Assembly (NCBI GenBank): GCA_021845725.1
Contig: JAJZVL010000011.1
Span: forward strand, 1 to 57,950
Reading direction: 5' to 3'
Source: Actinomycetes bacterium
GTDB lineage: Bacteria > Actinomycetota > Acidimicrobiia > Acidimicrobiales > RAAP-2
DNA: 57,950 bases
The notes below the pieces were generated by a model, which saw nothing but the letters and a program-made list of their open reading frames with translations, was not told the DNA's origin and made no database searches. The position numbers were made by a program, and so were the translations under genes. The stretch's first letter is position 1. The number at the start of each line of letters is the position of its first letter. Below are positions 15,665 to 23,278 of this stretch, one piece after another.

Positions 15665-16971
15665 GGCGCGCGCGCACGGCCGCGGTCGACCACGAAGGAC
15701 GTGTGCGTCCCGCCGGCCGCCTGTCGCGTCTTGCGGTCGCGGGCGCCACGCTCGTGTGCGGGATGGGCGCCTGGATGGCCGTTCCGGCAGGCGTGTCGGC
15801 TGGCACCACCGCCCGGTCACCCCGATCGGGGCATGCGGCGTACGCAGGTCCCGCGGACGCGGGGCTCGAGCAGAGCTGGACGAGCGGCGCATCGGCGTGG
15901 GCGGTCGTCGCGCTCGGCGACCTGGGCCGGAAGCTCGACACCTTCTGGGAGATCGTGGTCCGCCCTGCGGGTACGCCGCGATGGAGCGTGGTGACGCCTC
16001 CAGGGGTCGCGTCGAACGGTGGGTTCTCGGCCGCCGGGACGCCAGGAGGAAGCGGCGGGCCGGGCGTGGTGACCGCCGGGTTCCAGCCGAGCCAGTACCT
16101 CACGTACTCGCCGATCGCCTCGAGCAACGATGGCGGAAAGACGTGGACGGCCGGCACCCTGGCTTCCGGCTTGCTCCCGGTCGCCGACGCGGTCGCAGCG
16201 GAGCCCGACGGCGCGGTGCTCGCGCTGGTGCGGGCGAAGGGAGGCGCCCTCTTGCGCTCCGCGGGCTCCCTCACAGCGTGGAAGACCCTGGTCAGCCGGC
16301 GGGCGCTCGATGAGACCCGTGCCGGGCGCGCGTGCGGCGTCCTCGCGCTGAGCGCGGTGGTGGCGTCGGGCTCCTCCTCTCCGGAGCTGGGCGCGGCGTG
16401 CGGCGTGCCCGGCGTCGTGGGCCTGTTCCACCTCTCCTCGAGCGGCTGGGTGGCGACACACGTCCGGGTGCCCGCCGGCGCGCGTTCGACCTTCACGGTC
16501 CTCAGGCTCGCGTCCGGTCCGGTCGGGACATGGGCGCTTGCCGAGGGACGGGGACCACGCTCCGCGTCGCTCGTCGCGCTGTGGCGTGCGGGGCCCGCGG
16601 CGCGCTGGCGAGCGTCGCCGCAGGTACGGCTCCACGGCTCGGTCCTCTCGACGGCCGCGCTCGGGGGCCGCTCGCTGCTGATCGCCACCGGCAGCGGGTT
16701 CCGAACGCAGGATCTCCTTTGGACCGGGGGGCCGGGGACCCACTGGCGGTCCCTCGGCCCGCCTCCCGCCGGGACTCAGGTGGTCGTTCCCGCTCCCGGT
16801 CTCGCTTCGCTCGCGCCTGCGGGTGCGGCGCCGGCTGCGGGTCCTGGCCCCCTCAGCGCGCTCGTCGTGGCGGGCAGCGAGGTGACCGTCTGGCATCGGG
16901 CACCCACGGGTCGCTGGGGACCCAGCGCCCAGAGGCTGCACGTGCCGGTCGAGTACGGGTCTTCGACATGA
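15661..16971 (+). CDS. Secreted protein with Asp-box (BNR-like) repeat
   Basis: 436 residues with a basic N-terminus and a hydrophobic segment near residues 27-50 (LAVAGATLVCGMGAWMA) followed by VSAG, consistent with export. The mature part is rich in beta-strand-like sequence and has one clear Asp-box, SSNDGGKTWTAG, typical of sialidase/BNR propeller folds, which are often non-enzymatic. No catalytic residues are recognised. The GTG start overlaps the SCO1 fusion stop as GTGA, so the two products probably work together outside the membrane. Function unknown. Confidence 0.75.
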   Translation: MRRARTAAVDHEGRVRPAGRLSRLAVAGATLVCGMGAWMAVPAGVSAGTTARSPRSGHAAYAGPADAGLEQSWTSGASAWAVVALGDLGRKLDTFWEIVVRPAGTPRWSVVTPPGVASNGGFSAAGTPGGSGGPGVVTAGFQPSQYLTYSPIASSNDGGKTWTAGTLASGLLPVADAVAAEPDGAVLALVRAKGGALLRSAGSLTAWKTLVSRRALDETRAGRACGVLALSAVVASGSSSPELGAACGVPGVVGLFHLSSSGWVATHVRVPAGARSTFTVLRLASGPVGTWALAEGRGPRSASLVALWRAGPAARWRASPQVRLHGSVLSTAALGGRSLLIATGSGFRTQDLLWTGGPGTHWRSLGPPPAGTQVVVPAPGLASLAPAGAAPAAGPGPLSALVVAGSEVTVWHRAPTGRWGPSAQRLHVPVEYGSST

Positions 16972-17022
16972 TGCCCGGCGAGCACACGGCTGGTCGAGAC
17001 GTCGTAACGACGATCCGGCGGG

Positions 17023-17940
17023 TCAGGGGTGCCGCACGATCGCGATTGCTCCCATGGCCAAGAAGAGTGCCGTGAGGTACGTGATCGAGTAGGCGAACAG
17101 CCTCATCGCCCGTTTCGGGCTCTGGTCGGATCGAAGCGCGAGCGCGTACGAGAAGAGCCCCGCGTCCAGTGCGACGGTGATCCCGACGAACACCCAGCCC
17201 AGATGCGAGACGAAAGCCAGCAGCACCGACAGGGCCGTGACGAGCGCGCTGTACGCGAGGATCTCGCGGACCACACGCGCGGTGTCGACGACGGAAGGCA
17301 GCATCGGAACCGATGCCCTCGAGTAGTCGTCTCGATGGCGAATGGCGAGCGCCCAGAAGTGTGGGGGAGTCCAGGCGAAGACGACGCCGAACATCACCCA
17401 CGCGGGCGCGCCCAGATGTCCGGTGACCGCGCTCCAGCCGACGAGGGCGGGGACGGCGCCGGCGGCACCGCCGATCACGATGTTGCTCCGGTATCGGCGC
17501 TTCATCCACACCGTGTAGACCCCGACGTAGAAGAGCGCGGCTGCCAGTGCGAGGAGCGCCGAGAGCAGGTTCACGGTGAGCCAGAGCAGCAGGAAGGCCG
17601 AGACCTCGAGACCGACGGAGAGCACGAGCGCGTCGGACGGCGAGACCGCTCCCGACACGAGCGGGCGGCGGCGCGTCCGGTCCATGACCGCGTCGATGTC
17701 GCGGTCGTAGAACATGTTGAACGCGTTGGCGCCTCCGGCGGCGAACGTCCCTCCGATCACCGTCATCGCGACGAGCCGGAACGATGGGACGGAACGAGAG
17801 GCGACGAACATCGCCGGGACCGTCGTGATGAGGAGCAGCTCGATGATCCGGGGCTTCGTGAGAGCGACCAGACCACTGAGACGGGCCGGGACCGACGGGA
17901 GGAGATGATGTCGCGTCTCCGCGCTGGAGACTTGCTGCAC
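17023..17940 (-). CDS. ctaB: Protoheme IX farnesyltransferase (heme O synthase)
   Basis: 305 residues. UbiA-type prenyltransferase with about nine membrane segments that adds a farnesyl chain to heme b, the first step to heme O and A. The prenyl-diphosphate site NAFNMFYDRDIDAVMDRT (about 77-94) is intact and a second conserved acidic loop lies near HRDDYSRASVPMLP. The GTG start at 17940 has a TATCGT -10 box 6 bases upstream. It converges on the SCO1-fusion unit, fitting a cytochrome oxidase biogenesis group. Confidence 0.93.
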   Translation of the reverse strand: MQQVSSAETRHHLLPSVPARLSGLVALTKPRIIELLLITTVPAMFVASRSVPSFRLVAMTVIGGTFAAGGANAFNMFYDRDIDAVMDRTRRRPLVSGAVSPSDALVLSVGLEVSAFLLLWLTVNLLSALLALAAALFYVGVYTVWMKRRYRSNIVIGGAAGAVPALVGWSAVTGHLGAPAWVMFGVVFAWTPPHFWALAIRHRDDYSRASVPMLPSVVDTARVVREILAYSALVTALSVLLAFVSHLGWVFVGITVALDAGLFSYALALRSDQSPKRAMRLFAYSITYLTALFLAMGAIAIVRHP

Positions 17941-17946
17941 GTGGCG

Positions 17947-17952
17947 ACGATA
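17947..17952 (-). promoter_or_regulatory. Leaderless -10 box of ctaB (TATCGT)
   Basis: On the minus strand TATCGT ends 6 bases before the GTG at 17940. It forms a divergent pair with the box at 18038-18043. Confidence 0.55.
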
Positions 17953-18037
17953 GTCGCTGCACGGCGACCGATGGCTCGCGCGATCCGCCGTGGCGTTCGG
18001 CGCGCGACCGGTCCTGCACCGCTGGCGGGCTGCCAGC

Positions 18038-18043
18038 TACGCT
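18038..18043 (+). promoter_or_regulatory. Leaderless -10 box (TACGCT) of the DUF948-like gene
   Basis: TACGCT ends 6 bases before the GTG at 18050, which fixes that codon as start over an ATG at 17990. Confidence 0.55.
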
Positions 18044-18049
18044 CGTGGG

Positions 18050-18520
18050 GTGAACGCCGCCGACGTCGTCGTGGTGGTCGCGGCCGGCATCGGCTCCCTC
18101 GGAGCCATCGTCTCGCTTGCAGCCGCATTCGTCCTGGTGAACCAGGTCCGCCGGCTCGAGCGCGGCATCGAGGCTCTGCGTCATGAGGCGCTCCTGCTCG
18201 TGGAGGAGGCGCATGCCGCCGCCGGGCACGCCGCGACGGAGATCGCCCGCGTGGACGCCGTCCTCGCCGATACCGAGGTGGTCACGGCCACCGTCGACCA
18301 CGCGGCGCGCATCGCGAGGCGCGCGTTCGCCAATCCGGTCGTGAAGGTCCTCGCGTGGCGTGCAGGGGCCGTCGGGGGGCTCCGGCGGCTTCGTGGCGCA
18401 CAGGATCCCCAGAGCGCCTCGACCGTCGGCACCCATGGGCGCGGTCGGCACGGCACGAACGTCGCGATCGAGGCCGCGGCACTGCCGGCGTCCCGCCGGA
18501 CGCTCACGGGTCCGCGCTGA
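18050..18520 (+). CDS. DUF948-like membrane-anchored protein
   Basis: 156 residues. One N-terminal membrane helix (about 4-28, VVVVVAAGIGSLGAIVSLAAAF) is followed by a long helix with heptad-like spacing (NQVRRLERGIEALRHEALL) and an Ala-rich region, then a basic disordered tail. This is the architecture of DUF948 proteins found upstream of alaS-ruvX-mltG-aroE in many actinobacteria. The function is unknown. The promoter position sets the start. Its TGA overlaps the next gene's ATG as TGATG. Confidence 0.7.
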   Translation: MNAADVVVVVAAGIGSLGAIVSLAAAFVLVNQVRRLERGIEALRHEALLLVEEAHAAAGHAATEIARVDAVLADTEVVTATVDHAARIARRAFANPVVKVLAWRAGAVGGLRRLRGAQDPQSASTVGTHGRGRHGTNVAIEAAALPASRRTLTGPR

Positions 18521-18891
18521 TGGTGCGGCGCCCGCTGTGGCTCGGTGCGGGGATCGCCCTCGGGGTAGGGGGCACCTTGTGGGCCGAGCGGCGCGTGCGG
18601 CGCCAGGTGCGGCGCGCGGCCTCGCTGCTGTCGCCCGTCGTCGCCGGGAGCGAGGTGGTTCAGGCAGCCCGAGAGATGGGCAGCACGATGCGCGACGCAC
18701 TCGACGTCGCGCGGGCCGAGCGGCGCCGCCGCGAGGCGGAGCTGTGGCGACGGATCGGCGAGCCGAGGGGTGAGCTGGAGGCTGTGCACCTGGTTGGCGC
18801 CGAGTCCGAGCCAGTGCCGCAGAAGGCACGGGCAAGGGACAGACGGGCAGGGGGGGCACAGGCACGCGGGACCACGAGGCGCCGCCGGTAG
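18520..18891 (+). CDS. Small membrane protein, partner of the DUF948-like gene
   Basis: 123 residues, starting in a TGATG overlap with the previous gene. A short hydrophobic N-terminus (PLWLGAGIALGVGGTLWA) is followed by an Arg-rich helical region with charged pairs (VARAERRRREAELWRRI) and a basic tail. In other actinobacteria a small protein like this sits between the DUF948 gene and alaS. Function unknown; it is probably a peripheral or single-pass membrane protein working with its neighbour. Confidence 0.7.
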   Translation: MVRRPLWLGAGIALGVGGTLWAERRVRRQVRRAASLLSPVVAGSEVVQAAREMGSTMRDALDVARAERRRREAELWRRIGEPRGELEAVHLVGAESEPVPQKARARDRRAGGAQARGTTRRRR

Positions 18892-18894
18892 TCT
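18889..18894 (+). promoter_or_regulatory. -10 box (TAGTCT) of the ruvX-mltG-aroE unit
   Basis: TAGTCT ends 8 bases before an ATG at 18903 that opens a 26-codon ORF, suggesting a new leaderless transcript here. The TAG also ends the preceding gene. Confidence 0.45.
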
Positions 18895-18902
18895 GCGGCG
18901 CC

Positions 18903-18983
18903 ATGGACGTCGACGAGCAGCGGGCTGCGTGCAGCGGCGCGCTTACGGCGTCGGAAGAGGGGCTCGTGGGAGAGACGCCATGA
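18903..18983 (+). CDS. Putative 26-residue leaderless leader ORF before ruvX
   Basis: Starts MDVDEQRAACSGALTASEE and ends GLVGETP. Its TGA (18981-18983) overlaps the ruvX ATG (18980) as ATGA. A -10 box lies 8 bases before its ATG, so ribosomes would start here without a leader and pass on to ruvX. It occupies the place where alaS normally lies in actinobacteria, but I see no AlaRS similarity. It could be a short protein, a coupling leader or chance. Confidence 0.4.
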   Translation: MDVDEQRAACSGALTASEEGLVGETP

Positions 18984-19402
18984 CGAGGTCCGTCGGTGTC
19001 GACCTCGGCGCGCGGCGCATCGGCGTCGCGGTCAGCGACGCTACGGGGTCGATGGCCTTCCCTCGTCCCCCGATCGCGCGGCACGCGGAGCGCGGGCTCG
19101 ACCACCGTGCGATCGCCGAGGTGGCGGCAGAGCTGGGAGCAGAGGTGGTCGTGGTGGGGCTTCCCCTGTCCCTCGACGGCAGCCGCGGGCCCGCTGCGCG
19201 CTCGGTCGAGGAGGAGGCTGCTGCCCTCACGACGCTGCTCGGCGCACGCGGGGTGCGGGTCGAGACCTATGACGAGCGGTTCACGACGGTCACCGCAGAG
19301 AGCGCCCTTGCCTCCGCGGGCGTCGGGGGTCGGCAGCGCCGGCCGCGGGTGGACAGCGCGGCGGCGACGGTGCTGTTGCAATCGTGGCTCGACTCGAGAT
19401 GA
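18980..19402 (+). CDS. ruvX: Putative pre-16S rRNA nuclease YqgF/RuvX
   Basis: 140 residues, RNase H-like fold of the YqgF family. SVGVDLGARRIGVAVSD holds the first catalytic Asp, VVVGLPLSLDGSRGPAA the conserved GLP loop, TYDERFTTVTAE the central acid and RVDSAAATVLLQSWL the last Asp. The family processes the 5' end of 16S rRNA in E. coli. The ATG lies in an ATGA overlap with the 26-codon leader, and its stop overlaps mltG as ATGA. Confidence 0.93.
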   Translation: MTRSVGVDLGARRIGVAVSDATGSMAFPRPPIARHAERGLDHRAIAEVAAELGAEVVVVGLPLSLDGSRGPAARSVEEEAAALTTLLGARGVRVETYDERFTTVTAESALASAGVGGRQRRPRVDSAAATVLLQSWLDSR

Positions 19403-20532
19403 GCGCGCACCGAGGCCGCCACGCTCGATCGGAGCCTGCGTCGCGGGGTACCGGGACCGGACGCCGCGGGCGATTCACGCGCCGCGGGAGGATCGTCGTG
19501 GCGGCGATCGTCGGGCTCGTCGTGCTGGCCGGCGCGGTCGGGTGGTACGAGTCGGAGTCGCACCCCTTCGGCCGGCCCGGGCCCCCCGTGCTCGTCGACG
19601 TGCACCGCGGTGAGCCGTTCGAGGCGATCGCGAGCGCGCTCGCGAAGAGCCAGGTGATCGGGACATCCTTCGCCTTCCACGTCTGGTCATTGGTGCACGG
19701 CACGCCGACCGTGCGCCCCGGCACCTACCAGCTGCACCGCAACCTCTCGTTCTCCGCGCTGAGCGCCCTTCTCGGGGCAGGGCCGAACGTGGCGGAGCTG
19801 ACCGTCGTGCCGGGCATGACCATCTCGGAGATCGCCGCCGAGCTGTCGTCGATGCCGGGGACCCTCGCGCACGCGTTCTCCGACGCGGGCCGGGCGGGCC
19901 GGGTCCGTTCACCCTTCCAACCCGCCTCCGGGGGCTCGCTCGAAGGGCTCATCGGCAGCGGCACCTACGAGATCCTGCCCGGAGAGAGCGGTCATGCGCT
20001 CCTGGCCAGCATGGTCGCCCGCTTCGTCGCTCGAGCCCGCTCCGTGGGGCTCACGCCGTCGACGACGTTCGCCGGACTGGATGCCTACCAGCTCGTCACG
20101 CTCGCGTCGATCGTCCAGAAGGAGGGTTACTTCACTCGCTACATGGGAGATGTCGCCCGCGTGGTCTACAACCGCCTCGCCGACGGCATGAACCTGGACA
20201 TGACATCGACGGTCCTCTACTCCCTCGGCAAGGACGGCGGGAAGGTGACGCCGGCGGACGAGCTGGTCACAACGCCGTACAACACGTACCTGCATGCGGG
20301 GCTCACGCCCACCCCGATCTGCACGCCCTCCGTCCAGGCACTGGGTGCGGCGCTGCACCCGCCGGCGGGTCCGTGGCTCTACTTCGACCTGGTGACAGAT
20401 CGAGAGGGGATCATGAAGTTCGCCTCGACCTACACACAGCAGCTGGCACTCGTCCAGGAGGCCGCAGCGAACGCCCAGCGGCATGCCTCGAGCGGCTCGG
20501 CGGGCGCGCATCCACCGGGGTCGGCCACATGA
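19399..20532 (+). CDS. mltG: Endolytic murein transglycosylase MltG
   Basis: 377 residues. A basic N-terminus precedes one membrane segment (about 33-52, IVVAAIVGLVVLAGAVGWYE); the YceG catalytic domain lies outside. The catalytic glutamate is in LASIVQKEG, and the hallmark YNTYLHAGLTPTPICTP plus ALHPPAGPWLYFDLV follow. MltG cuts nascent glycan strands and sets their length, in step with the SEDS/PBP polymerases encoded just downstream. It overlaps ruvX and aroE by ATGA at both ends. Confidence 0.93.
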   Translation: MSAHRGRHARSEPASRGTGTGRRGRFTRRGRIVVAAIVGLVVLAGAVGWYESESHPFGRPGPPVLVDVHRGEPFEAIASALAKSQVIGTSFAFHVWSLVHGTPTVRPGTYQLHRNLSFSALSALLGAGPNVAELTVVPGMTISEIAAELSSMPGTLAHAFSDAGRAGRVRSPFQPASGGSLEGLIGSGTYEILPGESGHALLASMVARFVARARSVGLTPSTTFAGLDAYQLVTLASIVQKEGYFTRYMGDVARVVYNRLADGMNLDMTSTVLYSLGKDGGKVTPADELVTTPYNTYLHAGLTPTPICTPSVQALGAALHPPAGPWLYFDLVTDREGIMKFASTYTQQLALVQEAAANAQRHASSGSAGAHPPGSAT

Positions 20533-21413
20533 GCGGGTCCGTTGCGGCAGGCGAGCCGGGTTGGCCGGCGGGCACGTCCGTCGTTGTCGGCGTGATCGGC
20601 GACCCGGTGCGCCATTCGCTCTCGCCGGTGCTGCACAACGCGGCGTTCGCGGCCCTGGGTCTCGATTGGGTGTCGGTCGCGTTCTCGGTGCCTCCAGCCT
20701 CGCTGGACGCGGCGCTCGCCGGCGCCCGCGCGCTCGGCGTGCGCGGCCTGTCGGTCACGATGCCGCACAAGGAAGCCGTGGCCGCGAAGGTCGACCGCAC
20801 GAGCCCAACCGCTGCGCGGCTGGGCGCGGTCAACTGCGTCGTCATCGAGCCCGACGGCCTGGTTGGCGAGAACACCGACGGCCAGGGCTTCGTTGCCGCG
20901 CTGCACCGAGGGGCGGGGTTCGACCCCTCCGGACGCAGGTGCCTGGTGGCGGGTGCCGGCGGCGCGGCAAGGGCGGTGGTGCTCGCGCTGGCAGAGGCAG
21001 GAGCGTCCGAAGTCGTCGTCGTCGGCCGGTCCCCGGTCCGGGTCGCCGACGCCGCGAGCCTTGCCGGAAGGGTCGGGCGGGCGGGCGTGCCGTCGGAGGC
21101 GGCGGACGCCGAGCTCGTCGTGAACGCGACGCCCCTCGGCATGGCCGGCACGACGGAGGCCGGTGCGCTCCCGCCGATCGATCCTGTCCTTCTCGGCCCT
21201 GGCCAGCTCGTCATGGACCTCGTGTACGCGCCGCGCCCGACCCGCTGGCTCGAGCTCGCCCAGCGACGGGGCGCGGAGGTGCTCGACGGTCTGGGCATGC
21301 TCGTCCACCAGGCGGCGCTCCAGGTCGAGCTGTGGTCGGGGTGCCACGCGCCGGTGGAGGCCATGTGGCATGCCGTCACCGTGCGCCCGTTCCCTCCGAG
21401 TGTTGCCCGGTAG
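20529..21413 (+). CDS. aroE: Shikimate dehydrogenase (NADP+)
   Basis: 294 residues. It reduces 3-dehydroshikimate to shikimate in aromatic amino acid synthesis. Substrate site GDPVRHSLSPVLHN, catalytic Lys in SVTMPHKEAVA, catalytic Asp in GENTDGQGF, the Rossmann loop VAGAGGAARAVVLAL, and C-terminal GLGMLVHQAALQVELW. About 18 extra residues precede the conserved start. It overlaps mltG by ATGA, and the TAG stop is part of the rodA -10 box. Its product feeds chorismate to menF and trpE in this window. Confidence 0.95.
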   Translation: MSGSVAAGEPGWPAGTSVVVGVIGDPVRHSLSPVLHNAAFAALGLDWVSVAFSVPPASLDAALAGARALGVRGLSVTMPHKEAVAAKVDRTSPTAARLGAVNCVVIEPDGLVGENTDGQGFVAALHRGAGFDPSGRRCLVAGAGGAARAVVLALAEAGASEVVVVGRSPVRVADAASLAGRVGRAGVPSEAADAELVVNATPLGMAGTTEAGALPPIDPVLLGPGQLVMDLVYAPRPTRWLELAQRRGAEVLDGLGMLVHQAALQVELWSGCHAPVEAMWHAVTVRPFPPSVAR

Positions 21414-21416
21414 CCT
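21411..21416 (+). promoter_or_regulatory. Leaderless -10 box of rodA (TAGCCT)
   Basis: TAGCCT begins with the aroE stop codon and ends 8 bases before the GTG at 21425, which decides the rodA start. Confidence 0.5.
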
Positions 21417-21424
21417 TGACCCCT

Positions 21425-22618
21425 GTGCAGACGCAGTACCGCATCGGGGCTCAGCCCCCCCGCCCGGCGGCGTCGGCACGACGCCCGCTCATGGCGCGCC
21501 GCCCGACGCTGGTGGTGGACCCGTTCCTCATCATCGGCTCGATCGTCGCGGCGGTGATCGGCGTCGTGATGGTCTACACGGCGACCCGGGGTCCGCTGCT
21601 CCTCGCAGGGACCAGCCCGACCTACTACCTGAAGCGCCAGGCGATCTTCGTCGTCCTCGGGATCGTCGTCATGGGGGTCGTGGGCCTCTTCGACTACCGC
21701 AAGCTGGAAGCGCTCGGCATGGCGATCTACGCCTTGTCGCTGTTCGCGTTGCTCGCGGTGATGGTGCCGCACGTCGGCACTCACTCGCCACTGGGCTCGG
21801 CACGCTGGTTCAACCTGGGGCCGATCCAGATCCAGCCGTCGGAGTTCGCGGTGCTCGGCCTCATCGTGGCGGTCGCCACGTACTGCTCCCGGCGCCCAGA
21901 AGGCCTGACCTGGCGCGACGTCGTGAAAATTCTCGTCCTCGGCGGGGTGCCGATCGGCCTCGTCATGCTCCAGCCCGACCTCGGCACCGGCATCGTGATG
22001 TCGGTCGTCCTGCTCGTGATGCTCGTGGTCGCGGGGCTCCCCACGCGTGTCATGGTGATGCTGCTCATCGGGGCCGTAGGGGTGGTCGCGCTCGTGCTCG
22101 GCGGGGGGCTGCTGCACCACTACCAGGTCCTTCGCATCACGAGCTTCTTGCATCAGTCGACAGCGCACCCCACCGGCACACTCGCGGGGGCCATCTACAA
22201 CCTCCAGCAGGCGAAGGACGCGATCGGCGCAGGGGGCCTGTTCGGCACCGGCATCGGTCACGGCGCGGCGACGAACCTCGGGTACGTGCCCGAGCAGCAG
22301 ACCGACTTCATCTTCACCGCCGTCGGCGAGCAGCTCGGGTTCGTCGGGGCGGTCGGCGTGGTCGGCCTCCTGTTCTTCCTCGCCTGGAGGGTGCTGCGCA
22401 TCGGGCAGATCGCCCGCGACGACTTCGGGCGCCTCATCTGCGCCGGGGTGTTCGCCTTCATCGCGTTCAGCACCTTCCAGAACGCCGGGATGACGGTGGG
22501 CATCATGCCGATCACCGGGATCCCGCTGCCGTTCATCAGCTACGGGGGGACGGCGGTCATCGCGTTCTTCACGGCGATCGGCCTCGGGTTGAGCGTGTAC
22601 GCCCGCCGAGGGGGCTAG
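21425..22618 (+). CDS. rodA: RodA/FtsW-type SEDS peptidoglycan glycosyltransferase
   Basis: 397 residues with about ten membrane segments. SEDS motifs are complete: QPSEFAVLGLI, LQPDLGTGIVMS, QTDFIFTAVGEQLGF with the essential Asp, and the C-terminal PLPFISYGGTAVIAFF. These enzymes polymerise lipid II with a class B PBP; RodA drives elongation and FtsW division. A second SEDS gene lies 700 bases on, and I call this one RodA from its compact RodA-like sequence and MltG neighbourhood. The GTG start is fixed by the -10 box. Confidence 0.9.
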   Translation: MQTQYRIGAQPPRPAASARRPLMARRPTLVVDPFLIIGSIVAAVIGVVMVYTATRGPLLLAGTSPTYYLKRQAIFVVLGIVVMGVVGLFDYRKLEALGMAIYALSLFALLAVMVPHVGTHSPLGSARWFNLGPIQIQPSEFAVLGLIVAVATYCSRRPEGLTWRDVVKILVLGGVPIGLVMLQPDLGTGIVMSVVLLVMLVVAGLPTRVMVMLLIGAVGVVALVLGGGLLHHYQVLRITSFLHQSTAHPTGTLAGAIYNLQQAKDAIGAGGLFGTGIGHGAATNLGYVPEQQTDFIFTAVGEQLGFVGAVGVVGLLFFLAWRVLRIGQIARDDFGRLICAGVFAFIAFSTFQNAGMTVGIMPITGIPLPFISYGGTAVIAFFTAIGLGLSVYARRGG

Positions 22619-22623
22619 CGAAA

Positions 22624-23262
22624 GTGGAGGGCTCGACCGAGGCCGGGGCGCCAGTCGAGGCCGGGGCGCGTGCCGTCCTGCCCCCGCCAACAGCGCGCAC
22701 CTGGCGCATCGTGCGCGTCGTGTCGGTGGACGTCGCCCTGCCCGACCAGTTTCCTGTCGTGACGCTCGAGGACACGGAGGCCAGCCACGATCGGCTGGCA
22801 TTCCGGATCGGTACCTCCGAGGGTGTGGCGCTGGCGCACGCGATGGGCGGCACCGCTGCGCCGCGCCCGCTCACTCACGACCTGTTCGCCGAGACCCTCG
22901 AGCGCAACGGCATCGACGTGGTGGCCGTCCGCCTGACCGGTCGCATCGGCGCGACCTATCTCGCGGAGCTCGTGCTCGTCGGCCCGATCGGGCGTTCGGT
23001 CCTCTCATGCCGCCCGAGTGACGGCATCTGCCTGGCCCTTCGCCAACGGGTGCCGGCGCCGGTGCTCTGCGACGAGCGACTGTTCACCGCCGGGGTCGAC
23101 GTGCCACCCGACGACCCCGTCCCCGACGACCCCGCCGGCAACGACCCCGTCCCCGACGACCCTGCCGGCAACGACCCCGTCCCCGACGACCCTGCCGGCA
23201 ACGACCCCGTCCCCGACGACCCTGCCGGCAACGACCCCGCCGGCAACCTGCTCGCCGGGTAG
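22624..23262 (+). CDS. Bifunctional nuclease family (DUF151) protein with tandem-repeat tail
   Basis: 212 residues. The core (about 35-155) matches DUF151/BFN proteins: FPVVTLEDTEASHDRLAFRI, GTSEGVALAHAMGG, PLTHDLFAETLERNGIDVV and CRPSDGICLALRQRVP, a family near UvrBC-associated proteins and plant nucleases. A repeated Asp-Pro tail of about 55 residues follows (DPVPDDPAGN four times and a half copy). The GTG start at 22624 lies five bases after rodA and is the first plausible start; the N-terminal 25 residues (EAGAPVEAGA) are themselves repetitive. Confidence 0.8.
   Translation: MEGSTEAGAPVEAGARAVLPPPTARTWRIVRVVSVDVALPDQFPVVTLEDTEASHDRLAFRIGTSEGVALAHAMGGTAAPRPLTHDLFAETLERNGIDVVAVRLTGRIGATYLAELVLVGPIGRSVLSCRPSDGICLALRQRVPAPVLCDERLFTAGVDVPPDDPVPDDPAGNDPVPDDPAGNDPVPDDPAGNDPVPDDPAGNDPAGNLLAG
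23113..23247 (+). repeat. 30-bp tandem repeat, 4.5 copies, in the DUF151 gene
   Basis: Four 30-base units starting GACCCCGTCCCCGACGACCC (23113-23232) and a half unit (23233-23247) encode DPVPDDPAGN repeats. Copies differ only by a C/T change in the middle, so the array is recent or kept uniform. It stays in frame. Confidence 0.95.
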
Positions 23263-23267
23263 GCGAG
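23251..23267. terminator. Short hairpin between convergent genes
   Basis: CTCGCC (23251-23256) pairs with GGCGAG (23262-23267) over a 5-base loop that contains the stop codon of the DUF151 gene. It lies in the 16-base gap to the convergent SEDS gene and could end both transcripts. Confidence 0.35.
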
Positions 23268-23278
23268 GTTGCTCGAGA

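Noticed and set aside
16853-19381. 842-codon minus-strand open frame
   Set aside because: Shadow of ctaB, ruvX and other genes with clear motifs in other frames.
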